From positions 4,419,501 to 4,483,500 of the forward strand of contig NZ_CP023344.1 of the NCBI RefSeq assembly GCF_002310495.1: a stretch of 64,000 nt of DNA. The letters are read 5' to 3'. The notes under the pieces are model-generated. The model was not told where the DNA came from. It saw nothing but the letters and a program-made list of their open reading frames with translations, and made no database searches. This DNA comes from Nibricoccus aquaticus. Its GTDB lineage: Bacteria; Verrucomicrobiota; Verrucomicrobiia; Opitutales; Opitutaceae. This document shows positions 51,915 to 62,100 of this stretch, one piece after another (the stretch's first letter is position 1; every line of letters begins with the position of its first letter). Both the position numbers and the translations under genes were made by a program.

Positions 51915-52913
51915 ATGCGCGCCGCGCTCACCGCTCTGTCTGATGAATTGAAGCGCCTGCGGGCTGGCGGCGTGAAAACCGTATCGGTCTCCGATCAGGC
52001 GCTGGCGGGTTTGCGGAAAATCGTCGCGGCGAGGGCAGGGCAGAGTGGTGGGAACGTGGCGACAACTTCGACAGCGAGCGGGACGGCGATGACGGACGCG
52101 CGAAAGGGCGTTTTGGCTCCTGGAGGGGCAGCGCCTTCGCCGGTGGAAGGCCGGGCGGGTATCTCGGTTTCAGCAGCTGCGGCCGCAACAAGCGGGCTGG
52201 CGTCACAGCCTGCGGCGACGACTGCTGGTGCGACTAAATTACCGCCGCCTCCTGTGGTGTCGTTGCCCCCTGGAGACAAGCAGACGCGTTGGGATGCGTT
52301 GCTCGCCATGATTAGGAGCGATTCGGTCTGCGTGCAGCATCTGCGGCCTGGCAAAAAAGTGGTGCTGGGTGTGGGCAGCCTCGATGCGAAGATTTTCTTC
52401 TGCGGCGAAGCGCCGGGCGCGGAAGAGGAGATCCAGGGCGAGCCGTTTGTCGGCCCGGCCGGCCAGCTCCTAACTAAGATGATTCAAGGGATGGGGCTGA
52501 AGCGCAGCGACGTTTACATCGGCAACATCATGAACTGGCGTCCGGATCTGCCGACGGTGCCGGGACAGGCGCAGATGGGCAATCGGCCGCCGACCGAGGA
52601 GGAGATCACGTATTGCCTGCCTTATCTGCGCGCGCAGCTGGAGATCGTGAATCCCGATCTGATCGTAGCCTTGGGCTCGACTGCGGCGCAGGGACTTTTT
52701 GGCTACGGCAGTTTCAAGACGCTGGGAGAAATCCGCGGCAACTGGAAACCGTTTGCCGAAAAGCCGGTCATGGTGACGTACCATCCGTCGTACATCCTCC
52801 GCAATCCCACGAACCGCTCGAAGCGGGCTATTTGGGAAGATCTTCTGAAGGTCATGCAGCGCGCCGCTCTTCCGATCTCGGACAAACAAAAATCCTTTTT
52901 CCTGGATAAATGA
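51915..52913 (+). CDS. Family 4-like uracil-DNA glycosylase with altered Fe-S cysteine positions
   Basis: A 332-residue protein of the uracil-DNA glycosylase family 4/5 group (SPO1 polymerase-like). Motif A GEAPGAEEE is at residues 164-172, with GEPFVGPAGQLLTKM following, and motif B YHPSYILRN has His290. About 85 N-terminal residues (40-125) are Ala/Ser/Thr/Pro-rich and probably disordered. Of the four cluster cysteines expected for family 4, only Cys139 and Cys234 are aligned; the second position is His142, and the third appears to be Trp208. A 4Fe-4S cluster is thus doubtful. It overlaps opgG as ATGA. Confidence 0.88.
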   Translation: MRAALTALSDELKRLRAGGVKTVSVSDQALAGLRKIVAARAGQSGGNVATTSTASGTAMTDARKGVLAPGGAAPSPVEGRAGISVSAAAAATSGLASQPAATTAGATKLPPPPVVSLPPGDKQTRWDALLAMIRSDSVCVQHLRPGKKVVLGVGSLDAKIFFCGEAPGAEEEIQGEPFVGPAGQLLTKMIQGMGLKRSDVYIGNIMNWRPDLPTVPGQAQMGNRPPTEEEITYCLPYLRAQLEIVNPDLIVALGSTAAQGLFGYGSFKTLGEIRGNWKPFAEKPVMVTYHPSYILRNPTNRSKRAIWEDLLKVMQRAALPISDKQKSFFLDK

Positions 52914-54439
52914 AACGACTCCTGACTGCCGCCACGTTCCTCGCCTCATTCGCCGGTGTCTTCGCCTCGAATAGCGACGACATGCCCTTCGACTTCGAGG
53001 TGCTGCAATATCGCGCCAAGGCATTGGCCTCAAAGCCCTACGCCACGCATGAAAGCCGCGTGCCGGACTCGTTGCGCAATCTGACGTACGATCAGTACCG
53101 CGACATCCGCTTCGAGCCCAACCGCGCGTGGTGGATGCGGGAGCGCCTGCCATTTCAGCTCCAGTTTTTTCATCCTGGTTTCATCTACAACAAGACGGTG
53201 CAGCTCTCGACGATCGAGCCGGATGGGAAAGAGAGTCCGGTCGAATTCTCCACGAAGCTTTTTTCATATGGAAAAAACACCGATCTGGGCCGTGTGCCCG
53301 GCGATGTGGGCTTCACCGGATTCCGGATACACTACGCTCTGAATAATCCGGCCTATCTTGACGAACTGGCAGTCTTCCAGGGGGCGAGCTACTTTCGCGC
53401 GCTCGGGCAGAAGATGCGTTACGGACTCTCCGCGCGCGGCCTCGCGCTCAACACCGCCGAGCCGGGTGGCGAGGAGTTCCCGATCTTTGAGGAGTTCTGG
53501 GTAAAGAGGCCCGCTGAAGACTCCAAAGACGTGGTTGTTTACGCGCTGCTCGACAGCCCGAGTGTGGCCGGTGCCTATCGCCTCACGATCGCGCCCGGCG
53601 CCTCAACGGTGATGGAGGTGAAAGCCGCTCTGTATTTGCGTGAGAGCGCCAATGTGAAGACCCTGGGGCTTGCTCCGCTGACGAGCATGTTCTGGTTCGG
53701 TGAAAATTCTTCGTCACGTGAAGGCGACCTGCGGCCGGAGGTTCACGACTCCGATGGAATTTTAATGGAGCGCGGCACGGGGGAATGGGTGTGGCGGCCG
53801 TTGACCAATCCTGGTGCGGTCCGTGTCGCTGCTTTCAGCGATGAAAACCCCAAAGGCTTCGGCCTAGTGCAGCGCGACCGTGCATTTTCTAACTACGAAG
53901 ATATGGAGGCAGCTTATCACCTCCGGCCGAGCGCCTGGGTGGAGCCGATTGGCAAATGGGGCCGTGGATCTGTGCGCTTGGTCGAGCTGCCGACGCCCGA
54001 TGAAACCAACGACAACATCGTCGCGTTTTGGACACCGGAGGCGCTACCGCCTGCAGGCAAGCCGTTGGTATTTGAATACAAGCTTCACTGGTTTATGGAA
54101 AAACAGGGAGGCGCCAAGGGGCCGCCCGCTGGCTTCACGTCGGCTACCAGGCAGGGCTTTTCCAAGACGCACGAACCGGAGCTGCGCCGCTTCTGGGTAG
54201 ATTTTGACGGCGCTTACCTGCAGGGGGCTGGCAGCCCCAAGATCGAGGCTGTCGTGACGGTGGGCGCAGGCGCCGAGCTCGTGCATCAGGATGTCCAGAA
54301 AAACCAATACAACGGCACGTGGCGCGTGGCATTTTCGATCAAGCCCGATGGCTCTGGAAAGCCTGTGGAACTCCGTTGCTTCCTAAAACGGGAGCCCCAT
54401 ATCCTGACAGAAACATGGAGTTACCTCTGGAATCCGTAG
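52910..54439 (+). CDS. opgG: Periplasmic glucan biosynthesis protein OpgG/OpgD
   Basis: A periplasmic protein needed for osmoregulated glucan branching or release. The 509-residue chain opens with a signal peptide (KRLLTAATFLASFAGVFA) and the family start FDFEVLQYRAKALASKPY, followed by LTYDQYRDIRFEPNRAWW. The central domain has SYFRALGQKMRYGLSARGLA and FPIFEEFWVKRP. The C-terminal half shows TSMFWFGENSS, GEWVWRPLTNP, GFGLVQRDRAFSNYED and the Y-x-x-R-P-S-x-W-V-E-P patch (YHLRPSAWVEP). The start is set by ATGA overlap with the UDG gene, and it overlaps the next gene by 25 bases. Confidence 0.95.
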   Translation: MKRLLTAATFLASFAGVFASNSDDMPFDFEVLQYRAKALASKPYATHESRVPDSLRNLTYDQYRDIRFEPNRAWWMRERLPFQLQFFHPGFIYNKTVQLSTIEPDGKESPVEFSTKLFSYGKNTDLGRVPGDVGFTGFRIHYALNNPAYLDELAVFQGASYFRALGQKMRYGLSARGLALNTAEPGGEEFPIFEEFWVKRPAEDSKDVVVYALLDSPSVAGAYRLTIAPGASTVMEVKAALYLRESANVKTLGLAPLTSMFWFGENSSSREGDLRPEVHDSDGILMERGTGEWVWRPLTNPGAVRVAAFSDENPKGFGLVQRDRAFSNYEDMEAAYHLRPSAWVEPIGKWGRGSVRLVELPTPDETNDNIVAFWTPEALPPAGKPLVFEYKLHWFMEKQGGAKGPPAGFTSATRQGFSKTHEPELRRFWVDFDGAYLQGAGSPKIEAVVTVGAGAELVHQDVQKNQYNGTWRVAFSIKPDGSGKPVELRCFLKREPHILTETWSYLWNP

Positions 54440-55014
54440 ACGCGCCTCTTTCGCGCTTCCGTCCCCGCACCGGGACGATGGAGGCGTGGAACGCCGCCTA
54501 CGTGCGCGTCGAGGATTACCTGCGCGCTCATCGCATCCACAACCGTCTTCATCAAAGCCGCCTGATTCAGACAGTCTTGGAGCGCGCCGCACGCAGGCAC
54601 GAAGCCAACCCCGCGCTCGAGCCGACCACCCTCGCCGCCGAGGAGATCGAGGCGTTGATGGATGAGTGGTTTTCCGAAGTGCTCGATAATAAAAACCATC
54701 CTCAGGAGCGCGTCGCGACGGCCGGGCGCGTTGCCATGTTACTTTCCGATGGTCCGCAAAAATGGCCTTACGCCTTTCTGGACAGCCAAACGATTCCTGA
54801 GGATTTCACCCGCGAAATGCGCGCCAGTTCCATGCAGGCCGGGCCCGACATGACGTTCTCCAACATGGCTCCGAGGCCTATCGATCTTGGCACCATTAGT
54901 GAAGCGGCCGGCGAGACGCTGGAGCGGTTCGAGAAGTGGCCCATCCTGCGAACGCTGGTGCTATGGGGATTTTTTCTGGCCACGCTGCTCGCCATCTTCC
55001 GGGTCACACGCTGA
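54415..55014 (+). CDS. Hypothetical membrane-anchored protein between opgG and opgH
   Basis: A 199-residue protein, not recognised as a family. The N-terminal ~170 residues look cytoplasmic and mostly helical (ESVDAPLSRFRPRTG, NRLHQSRLIQTVLERAARRH, LAAEEIEALMDEWFSEVLDN), and one C-terminal transmembrane helix (ILRTLVLWGFFLATLLAIF) ends it. It starts inside opgG's last codons and ends 33 bases before opgH. E. coli OpgH carries a cytoplasmic N-terminal region before its first helix that is missing from the OpgH here, so this gene may supply that part in trans, an idea resting only on size and position. Confidence 0.75.
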   Translation: MELPLESVDAPLSRFRPRTGTMEAWNAAYVRVEDYLRAHRIHNRLHQSRLIQTVLERAARRHEANPALEPTTLAAEEIEALMDEWFSEVLDNKNHPQERVATAGRVAMLLSDGPQKWPYAFLDSQTIPEDFTREMRASSMQAGPDMTFSNMAPRPIDLGTISEAAGETLERFEKWPILRTLVLWGFFLATLLAIFRVTR

Positions 55015-55047
55015 GTAGCGACGCGACCAAGCATCACGAGTATTCCC

Positions 55048-57198
55048 ATGCGCATCGTCTCGAACGATTTTATTGACCGCCCCCGGCTCGCTCGCCGTCG
55101 CCGCACGTTCTTCACAGCGGTTTTCATCCTGACCAGCCTGGCCACGTGGTTCATGGCCGATTTGCTCTGGCAGGATGGCGGACAGCTGAGCGTGCTGGAG
55201 TGGACGCTGCTCGGACTGTTCGTGCTGCTTTTCACGCACATCGCGATCGGTTTCGTCACGGCACTGCTCGGGTTTTATGTTGTGAATCGCGGTGGTGACA
55301 GCCGTCAGATCACGAGCACGGTGAAGCCCGGCGAAGAAGTGCCGCTGGCCAGCACTGCAGTGATTATGCCGGTGTTTAACGAAGACGTGAGCCGTGTGTT
55401 CGAGGGTATGCGCGTGATCTTTCGTTCGCTGGAGGAGACTAAGAAATTAGAGCACTTCGATTTTTTCATGCTCAGCGATTCCAATCAGCCGAATCAATGG
55501 ATTCAGGAGGAAGTCGCCTGGGTGGAGCTCTGCAAACAGGTCAGTGGATTCGGGAAAATTTTTTACCGGAAAAGACGCCAGCAAATAAACAAGAAGGCCG
55601 GTAACGTAGCCGATTTCCTGCGACGCTGGGGCAAAAGCTACCGCTATATGGTCGTGCTCGATGCCGACAGCATCATGACGGGCGAGGCGCTCGTGAAGCT
55701 CGTCGCCACGATGGAGAAGAACCCCGGCGTGGGTATCATCCAGACCGCGCCGCGACTGGTGAATGGCGAGACGCTTTACTCCCGCCTGCAACAGTTCGCC
55801 AATCGACTCTACAGCCCGATCTTCCTCGCCGGGCTTAATTACTGGCAGCAGTACGACGGCAACTATTGGGGCCACAATGCCGTGATCCGTGTGCAGCCAT
55901 TCATCGATCACTGCGCGCTCCCGGATCTCCCAGGTAGTGAGCCTTTCGGCGGGCGCATCTTGAGTCATGACTTCGTCGAGGCTGCTCTTATGCGAAAGGC
56001 CGGCTGGGCAGTCTGGCTGGCAAGCGACATTGATGGCACTTACGAAGAAGGCCCCCCGACATTGATCGAGAGCGCCAAACGCGATCGCCGCTGGTGCCAG
56101 GGAAACATGCAGCATAGTTGGCTGCTCGCAGCCAAAGGCTTTCGGCCGATCAACCGGTTCCATTTGGGTATGGGCGTCATGGCGTATGTATCGTCGCCGC
56201 TGTGGCTCTTTTTTTTGGTGCTGAGCACGATTCACGTGTTCGATCTCGTGCGCAGCCCGGCGCATGGAGCCGCGCTTGAGATTCAGACCTCATTCTTTGG
56301 ATACATCATTGCCGTGCCTGAGGCATTCACGCTGTTCGTCTTCACGATGCTCCTGCTCTTTTTGCCCAAAATCATCGGCGTCATACTGACTGTGCAGGAC
56401 AAAAAGCAGGCGGAACGTTTTGGCGGCCCGGGCGCTGTCGTGCTGAGCGCGCTGATTGAAAACGCATTCTCGGCGCTGCTCGCGCCGGTGAACATGCTAT
56501 TCAACAGCAAATTCGTCGTGTACACGCTGCTGGGACAGGGCGTCTCGTGGGTCACACAGAAACGTGGCAGCGACGATGACGACACGGACTGGCGCGAGGC
56601 GATCATCACGCATTCGCCGCACATCCTCTTCGGCGTCGTCTGGGGCGTCTCGTCGTACATCATCTCCCCCGCGTTTTTCTGGTGGCTAAGCCCTGTGCTT
56701 GCCGGGCTTGTGCTTTCCATTCCGATCTCGATCGCGTTGAGCAAAGTCAGTCTCGGCCAAAAGGCCCGTCAGTGGAAAATTTTCCTGACTCCCGAAGAAA
56801 CGCAGCCGCCTTACGAGTTGCGCCGCCTTCGCCAGAATCTGGCCGAATGCTACAAACATATGCGCCCGATTGAGTCGTTGCGCGCAGACTACGGGATGCT
56901 CCAAGCCGTGCTCGATCCCTACGTGAATGCCGTGCATGTTTCACTTCTTCGGCAGCGCCGGCCGAGTGAAGAATCGCGGGATTACTTCGCGCAGCTACGC
57001 ATGCGGCTACTCAGGGAGGGCCCTGCTGGATTCACCACAAAAGAGAAAATGGCGCTGCTGCTCGATGCCGATTCGATGATCTGGCTGCACCGCGAACTCT
57101 GGTGCATGCCGAGCCAGGGATTGGCCGAGTGGTGGAGGCTCGCCGTGCGACAATACAACGTATTGACCGCCGCGCCCATCACCGCGCTCTATCGCTAG
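55048..57198 (+). CDS. opgH: Glucan biosynthesis glucosyltransferase OpgH
   Basis: A membrane glucosyltransferase building the linear glucan backbone. It has 716 residues against about 847 in E. coli, starting almost at the first helix. Helices at the N-terminus (FFTAVFILTSLATWFMADLL, VLLFTHIAIGFVTALLGFY), GT2 domain TAVIMPVFNEDVSRVFEGM, MVVLDADSIMTGEAL, YWGHNAVIRVQPFIDHCALP, LSHDFVEAALMRKAGW and DRRWCQGNMQH (the R-W motif), then more helices. The missing piece is the N-terminal cytoplasmic domain. It follows opgG and an accessory gene in one operon. Confidence 0.95.
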   Translation: MRIVSNDFIDRPRLARRRRTFFTAVFILTSLATWFMADLLWQDGGQLSVLEWTLLGLFVLLFTHIAIGFVTALLGFYVVNRGGDSRQITSTVKPGEEVPLASTAVIMPVFNEDVSRVFEGMRVIFRSLEETKKLEHFDFFMLSDSNQPNQWIQEEVAWVELCKQVSGFGKIFYRKRRQQINKKAGNVADFLRRWGKSYRYMVVLDADSIMTGEALVKLVATMEKNPGVGIIQTAPRLVNGETLYSRLQQFANRLYSPIFLAGLNYWQQYDGNYWGHNAVIRVQPFIDHCALPDLPGSEPFGGRILSHDFVEAALMRKAGWAVWLASDIDGTYEEGPPTLIESAKRDRRWCQGNMQHSWLLAAKGFRPINRFHLGMGVMAYVSSPLWLFFLVLSTIHVFDLVRSPAHGAALEIQTSFFGYIIAVPEAFTLFVFTMLLLFLPKIIGVILTVQDKKQAERFGGPGAVVLSALIENAFSALLAPVNMLFNSKFVVYTLLGQGVSWVTQKRGSDDDDTDWREAIITHSPHILFGVVWGVSSYIISPAFFWWLSPVLAGLVLSIPISIALSKVSLGQKARQWKIFLTPEETQPPYELRRLRQNLAECYKHMRPIESLRADYGMLQAVLDPYVNAVHVSLLRQRRPSEESRDYFAQLRMRLLREGPAGFTTKEKMALLLDADSMIWLHRELWCMPSQGLAEWWRLAVRQYNVLTAAPITALYR

Positions 57199-57252
57199 CA
57201 AGCGGTGCAATGATGAGCGGGTGAGCGTGGCGTGAAGCGTCCGTTCGGGTAT

Positions 57253-58803
57253 TCAGCTTTTCGCTTCAGACGTCCGCCCGTACAGCACGCCAAGTTCCAT
57301 CAAGTAGTCAGCTGATTGTGAGCGCAGTGCAGATAATTGGGCGGTCTGATAACGCCACTGCCAGTTGCCTGCCGCCACGCCAGGCGTGTTAAAGCGGGCC
57401 TCGGCACCCAGGCTGAGTAAATCCTGCAACGGAATCACCGCCAGGTTGGCGACTGACGCATAGCTGGCGCGGATAAAATCCCAGCCAGCCTCTGCGCCGC
57501 TAACGCGAAAATAGCGCCGTACATGATCCCTAGTCTTTTCGTCGGTCGAGTGATACCAGCCAAGCGTTGCATCGTTGTCGTGAGTACCTGGGTAGACGAC
57601 GCTGTTGGCGCGCTGGTTGTGGGGCAGGTAGGCGTTTTGCGCATCGCCGCCAAAGGCGAACTGCAAGATGGCCATGCCGGGAAGCCCGGTCGCTTCACGC
57701 AGATCCACGACAGACGGCATAAGCTCTCCCAGGTCTTCCGCGATCAAGCGGGCGTCCGGCATAGCTTCTTTTATCGCCTGGAAAAACGCGGTTCCAGGGC
57801 CGGGCTTCCAAGAGCCGGTTTTTGCCGTCTTCGCGATGGCAGGAATCGACCAATAAGTATCGAAGGCCCGGAAGTGATCGATGCGAAGCACATCGCAAAC
57901 CTGAAAATTGGTCCGCAGCCGACTGAGCCACCAGCGGTATCCATCCAGTGCATGGGACTCCCACGCATAGAGCGGATTCCCCCAAAGCTGGCCATCCGCC
58001 GAAAAGTAATCCGGGGGAACTCCTGCCACAAAAACCGGCTGCCCACTGGTCCGGTCGATTTGGAAGAGCTCGGGATTCGACCAGACATCCGCACTATCGC
58101 GGGCCACAAAAATCGGGGCGTCGCCGATGATCTCGATACCGAGCCGCTGGGCCTTTTGGCGAACTTCACGCCACTGTCCGAAAAACAAGTACTGGAAAAA
58201 TGCATGAGCTTCCGCGCGCTCATAAACTGAATCAGGAAGCCGTGAAGACTGCGCCTTTTTGAAGAAGCGAACGCTATCAGGCCATTCCCACCAAGGCTTG
58301 GGATGGTGATGATCCTTGAGCGCCTGAAAAAGCCCAAACGGCTCCAGCCAGTCGCGCTGCTCAGCGCGAAACCGCTCGAAATCCCCATAGGGCAGCGGTT
58401 GGCTAGGTTTTGTCTTAAAATTCGTGTAAGCTCGGAAAAGGGCCGGCCACTTCGTCACATAAAGCCAGCCAAAATCGACATGATCTCGGGGCAGAGCAGT
58501 CAGCGGGGCTAGGTCGGCATCAGAAAGTAGCTCAGCGCGCACGAGTGCGTTCAAGTCGATGAGATAGGGGTTTCCAGCAAACGCCGAAAAACATTGGTAG
58601 GGTGAGTCCCCATAGCCAGTCGGCCCAAGTGGGCATACCTGCCAGTAACGAATACCAGCTGCTGCAAGTAATTCGAGCCAGTCATCAACCGCGCTATTCA
58701 AAACCCCGATACCTTGAGCGCCAGGAAGACTAGTCGGGTGCATAAGCACGCCGACACTCCGACACTTCAGCCAGGAAAATAGCGGACTGGAAATATTGGA
58801 CAT
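57253..58803 (-). CDS. malQ: 4-alpha-glucanotransferase
   Basis: A GH77 amylomaltase of 516 residues that disproportionates alpha-1,4-glucans. Opens VGVLMHPTSLPGAQGIGVLN and has AGIRYWQVCPLGPTGYGDSP, YQCFSAFAGNPYLIDL, and GDAPIFVARDSADVWSNP. Catalytic regions are VLRIDHFRAFDTYWSIPA (nucleophile Asp), LIAEDLGELMPSV (acid/base Glu) and PGTHDNDATLGWY (transition-state Asp). ATG 58803 gives the family length; the open frame upstream of it is unlikely to be coding. Convergent with opgH. Confidence 0.95.
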   Translation of the reverse strand: MSNISSPLFSWLKCRSVGVLMHPTSLPGAQGIGVLNSAVDDWLELLAAAGIRYWQVCPLGPTGYGDSPYQCFSAFAGNPYLIDLNALVRAELLSDADLAPLTALPRDHVDFGWLYVTKWPALFRAYTNFKTKPSQPLPYGDFERFRAEQRDWLEPFGLFQALKDHHHPKPWWEWPDSVRFFKKAQSSRLPDSVYERAEAHAFFQYLFFGQWREVRQKAQRLGIEIIGDAPIFVARDSADVWSNPELFQIDRTSGQPVFVAGVPPDYFSADGQLWGNPLYAWESHALDGYRWWLSRLRTNFQVCDVLRIDHFRAFDTYWSIPAIAKTAKTGSWKPGPGTAFFQAIKEAMPDARLIAEDLGELMPSVVDLREATGLPGMAILQFAFGGDAQNAYLPHNQRANSVVYPGTHDNDATLGWYHSTDEKTRDHVRRYFRVSGAEAGWDFIRASYASVANLAVIPLQDLLSLGAEARFNTPGVAAGNWQWRYQTAQLSALRSQSADYLMELGVLYGRTSEAKS

Positions 58804-59100
58804 AATATTTATTGTGCGAAGTAATGATTTATTGCTGATAGCAGACATGAGCAGCGATTGCCCAGCGGGCTGATCTAGCTCTTGAACGTTGCGCCGAATA
58901 CATCGCCGCTCAGTGGCAATCTCAACGCTGAACCGTCTTCGAAAAGCATTCACGCCATTAAAAGCTGCATTCATGCGCGATCCGCCACACGGCCAAAGTG
59001 ACGGCTTGAAATCTATCGCCGACAAAATTGAGGAAGGTGCGCAGTTTTCGGCAAAGCATGCGGAGTGATGCCTCGGGATATTCCTTAAACTGAAAGCACA

Positions 59101-62100
59101 ATGCCCACTTCTATGCGCACCGAATCTAGCACGGTTTCGACTGATCTTCGCGACGCCATCAACCTTCGTCTGGCTCTTTTTGCCGGCGATGGCTCGATTG
59201 CCCTCGGGACTGAATTTGAATCGTTGACGCATCCGCTTGTCGCCCGATTCCACGAAATTTCCCGTCAGTTAAAAAATCCTCTCTGCCCGGCGGACCATCG
59301 CATCCAAATGTGGCTGGATCATTACCTCGCCGCTTCAGGTGGTGCGCCCCGACTTCCCACTCACACACTTGTGCTCGATCGACCCGGACTTGCGCGAGCC
59401 CTCTCGCTGCCTGCCGATGCCGACGAGCATTCCTCGCCGCTGCTTAAGAGCTACCGTGTGCGGCAGGGCGTGCTGCATAATCCCGCCAACGACCGGCGCA
59501 CCACTCAGGGTGTTTTTCATATCGCCGAAGGCGGGCTCCCCATCCCCGATGATAAACTGGCCGTGCCTGCAGCCACCTACGGAAAACTGCTGTCACGCGC
59601 CTTTGAGGCCTCAGCGGAATCGATGCGCCTTCCCTACACACAAGCACAGGCCCGTCCCGCTGAGTGCTTTGTCTCGTTATTGATGCGGCCCCTGCTCTGC
59701 CCTGCAGTCCCCGGATTCATAGATGAAAAACGCATCGAGATCAGATTCTTCGCCCCAGGCTCTCTCGTCAGCAATCTGGACTTTGTCGAATCCATCTTCG
59801 GAAACGCCGGAGATCCGTATCTGCCCGTCAACGACGCGGGCCTCGATATTGATCACTGGACCGGCCATACTGGTTGCGTCATTCTCGCTCCGCACCTGAC
59901 GACTGTGACGAAAGAAAGCGTCGGCCTTCCTCGTTGGGATCACGCCACTCTTCGTCAGCAGCGAGACGGCATGTGCTGGAAAGACTCCACTGAACTCTAC
60001 AACAACGGTTCTGCGTTCAAGATCACTGCGCGTGATGAACATGGAGTCATGGTCACTATCATCGCCGACAACTATTACGGCTACTGCAAGAAAGAGGTGA
60101 AGACGCAGATCAGCTACGCGACTAATCTCTATGGCCTAACCGAAGAGGAACATGCCGGCGGCGCACTCGTGTATCCCAGCTACGAACTAGAAAACGAATT
60201 CACCGGATACTCCGAACCGGAAAAATACTCGCTCGCAACTGTGCTGAAATCCTGGGGCGGCGAGTTCTCGATCCAACCCGCAGGGCATGCGATCCATGAC
60301 ACGCTTCCACAGATCATCCTGGTGCCAGAACGCACAACTTTCAGCCTGCGAAAACAATTGGTCAGCTGGCTAGATTCCTCCGGTCAGACGAGGTCGATCA
60401 AACTCCTCGCAGAGAAAACCTACGTGCGCCCCAGTGGTTATCGCGTGCATATGGAGCAAGTCCCAGGCGAACGCTCCGCCTGGCGGCTCGTCGGTACGTC
60501 CGCCGAGGGCACGCTCTGCCATAAGCCCTGCACCGTCTCAGGCGGCGGAAAATCCGAAATCTCCAAAGCCATAGATTACGCCATCCTGCCTGGTCACGTC
60601 TTCATAGCGGACCTCGACCGTGATTTGGACCAGATTGACGGCATTCTTTCGACGGATACATCGCGTCGTTTTCGAGATCCAGTCCGCAACAATCAGGATC
60701 TCCGCCCATTCCTCAGTCCCGCGCGCTCACTCGGCAGCGTCATCAAGCTCCTGACTCCCTCACGTCGCGAATATTCAGATGAGTACAACGCCTGGCTGCT
60801 CTCCATACCTCAGCACATCAAAGAACTGCTCTTCGTCCTTAAACGATTCTACAAGCCGGAGTGGGGTGCCTCCTGGCGCAGTCACTTCACCGTGGACACG
60901 ATCAATGGCCGTCCTGGCTACGAGCTGAAGCTCGATGGCGCACGCGTGGTCAATCACAGCCTTCGCGTCGGCTTCAGGGAAGACGGCTCATGGCGTGTCT
61001 TCGGTTTGCGCAGCGATTTTCATCCCGCCGCCAAAGTCCAGATGGAAGACGACATCACCGCCTCCGTCGTCGTCCCGCGCGCTAGCCTTCCCCCCGCATG
61101 GCTGCCTGCGCGTCGCACCGATCATGCAGGCGGCGTCATGCCTGTTCCGCCCCAGGGTATCTCCCTCAAGTTCGTCCAGAACTGCGAAACCCGTCTGTTC
61201 CAGCGTCCGGACGATGCCATCCACCGCGGTTACGACCGCCAGGCGGAGGCTGATATGGCCACCCCCGGCACGTTCCTTTCCAACTACGAACCCTTGAGCG
61301 CTGACGATGCGAAAACCCTGCTCGACGATGCCGTTGGCTACCGCGCCTACTCCGCGCCGATGCGCGAGCTCATCGGCGCATCGGCCTCCGAACCGGCCTC
61401 GCCCCAATACTTCGTTTCTTCGGCGCATCCGCGTATCGTTGACGGAAAGCCCACAAAAAACCCGCGCTACCTGCAACTCCGCCCCGACATCGCCGACCCC
61501 GTCGGCACCTCCCTCGCCGCCCTGTGCGCCCGCCTTCACCGTAACCTAGGCCCTCTCGATCCACTGTATTCGCCGGTTAACGTCGTCGTTCCCGGACGCC
61601 GCAACAATCCTCCAGAAAGCCGGATTCGCTCCCTCGCCGTCTTTAACCCCATTCACTACCTTGATCTGCCCGAGCTCTTCATGGAGTTCATCAGCAGCAT
61701 GACCGGGAAATCGCCCTCCACCACCGGCGCCGGTTCCGAAGGCGCCCTGACCAAAGGCCCGTTCAACGCCCTGTCTCCCATCATCGACCTGAACGCCACC
61801 CTCGTCTCGCTTATTCTCACCGGCCATGACGGATTTCTCTCCGCCGCCGGCTACGTCGGTCCTCACGTCCGGGTCGATCACGACGTCTCCCTCCTGATCC
61901 CGGAGGTTTTTTCGCGCATGACTCCGGTCGAGCGCGACGCCCGCACCTTGATCGCCGACGGCTGCCTGGAACCCTGCGAAGACTTCACGCACAAAGGCAG
62001 ACGCATCCTCGCCAGCCGCCTCGGCTACCGCATCACCACCCGCTTCGTGCGCATGTACTTCGGCCGCGTGTTTAATCACCCGCATGCCGTCTTCACGGAT

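Noticed and set aside
57253-59253. 666-residue version of MalQ
   Set aside because: The extra 150 N-terminal residues overlap the divergent PEPCK-like gene and do not resemble GH77 proteins; ATG 58803 matches the family.
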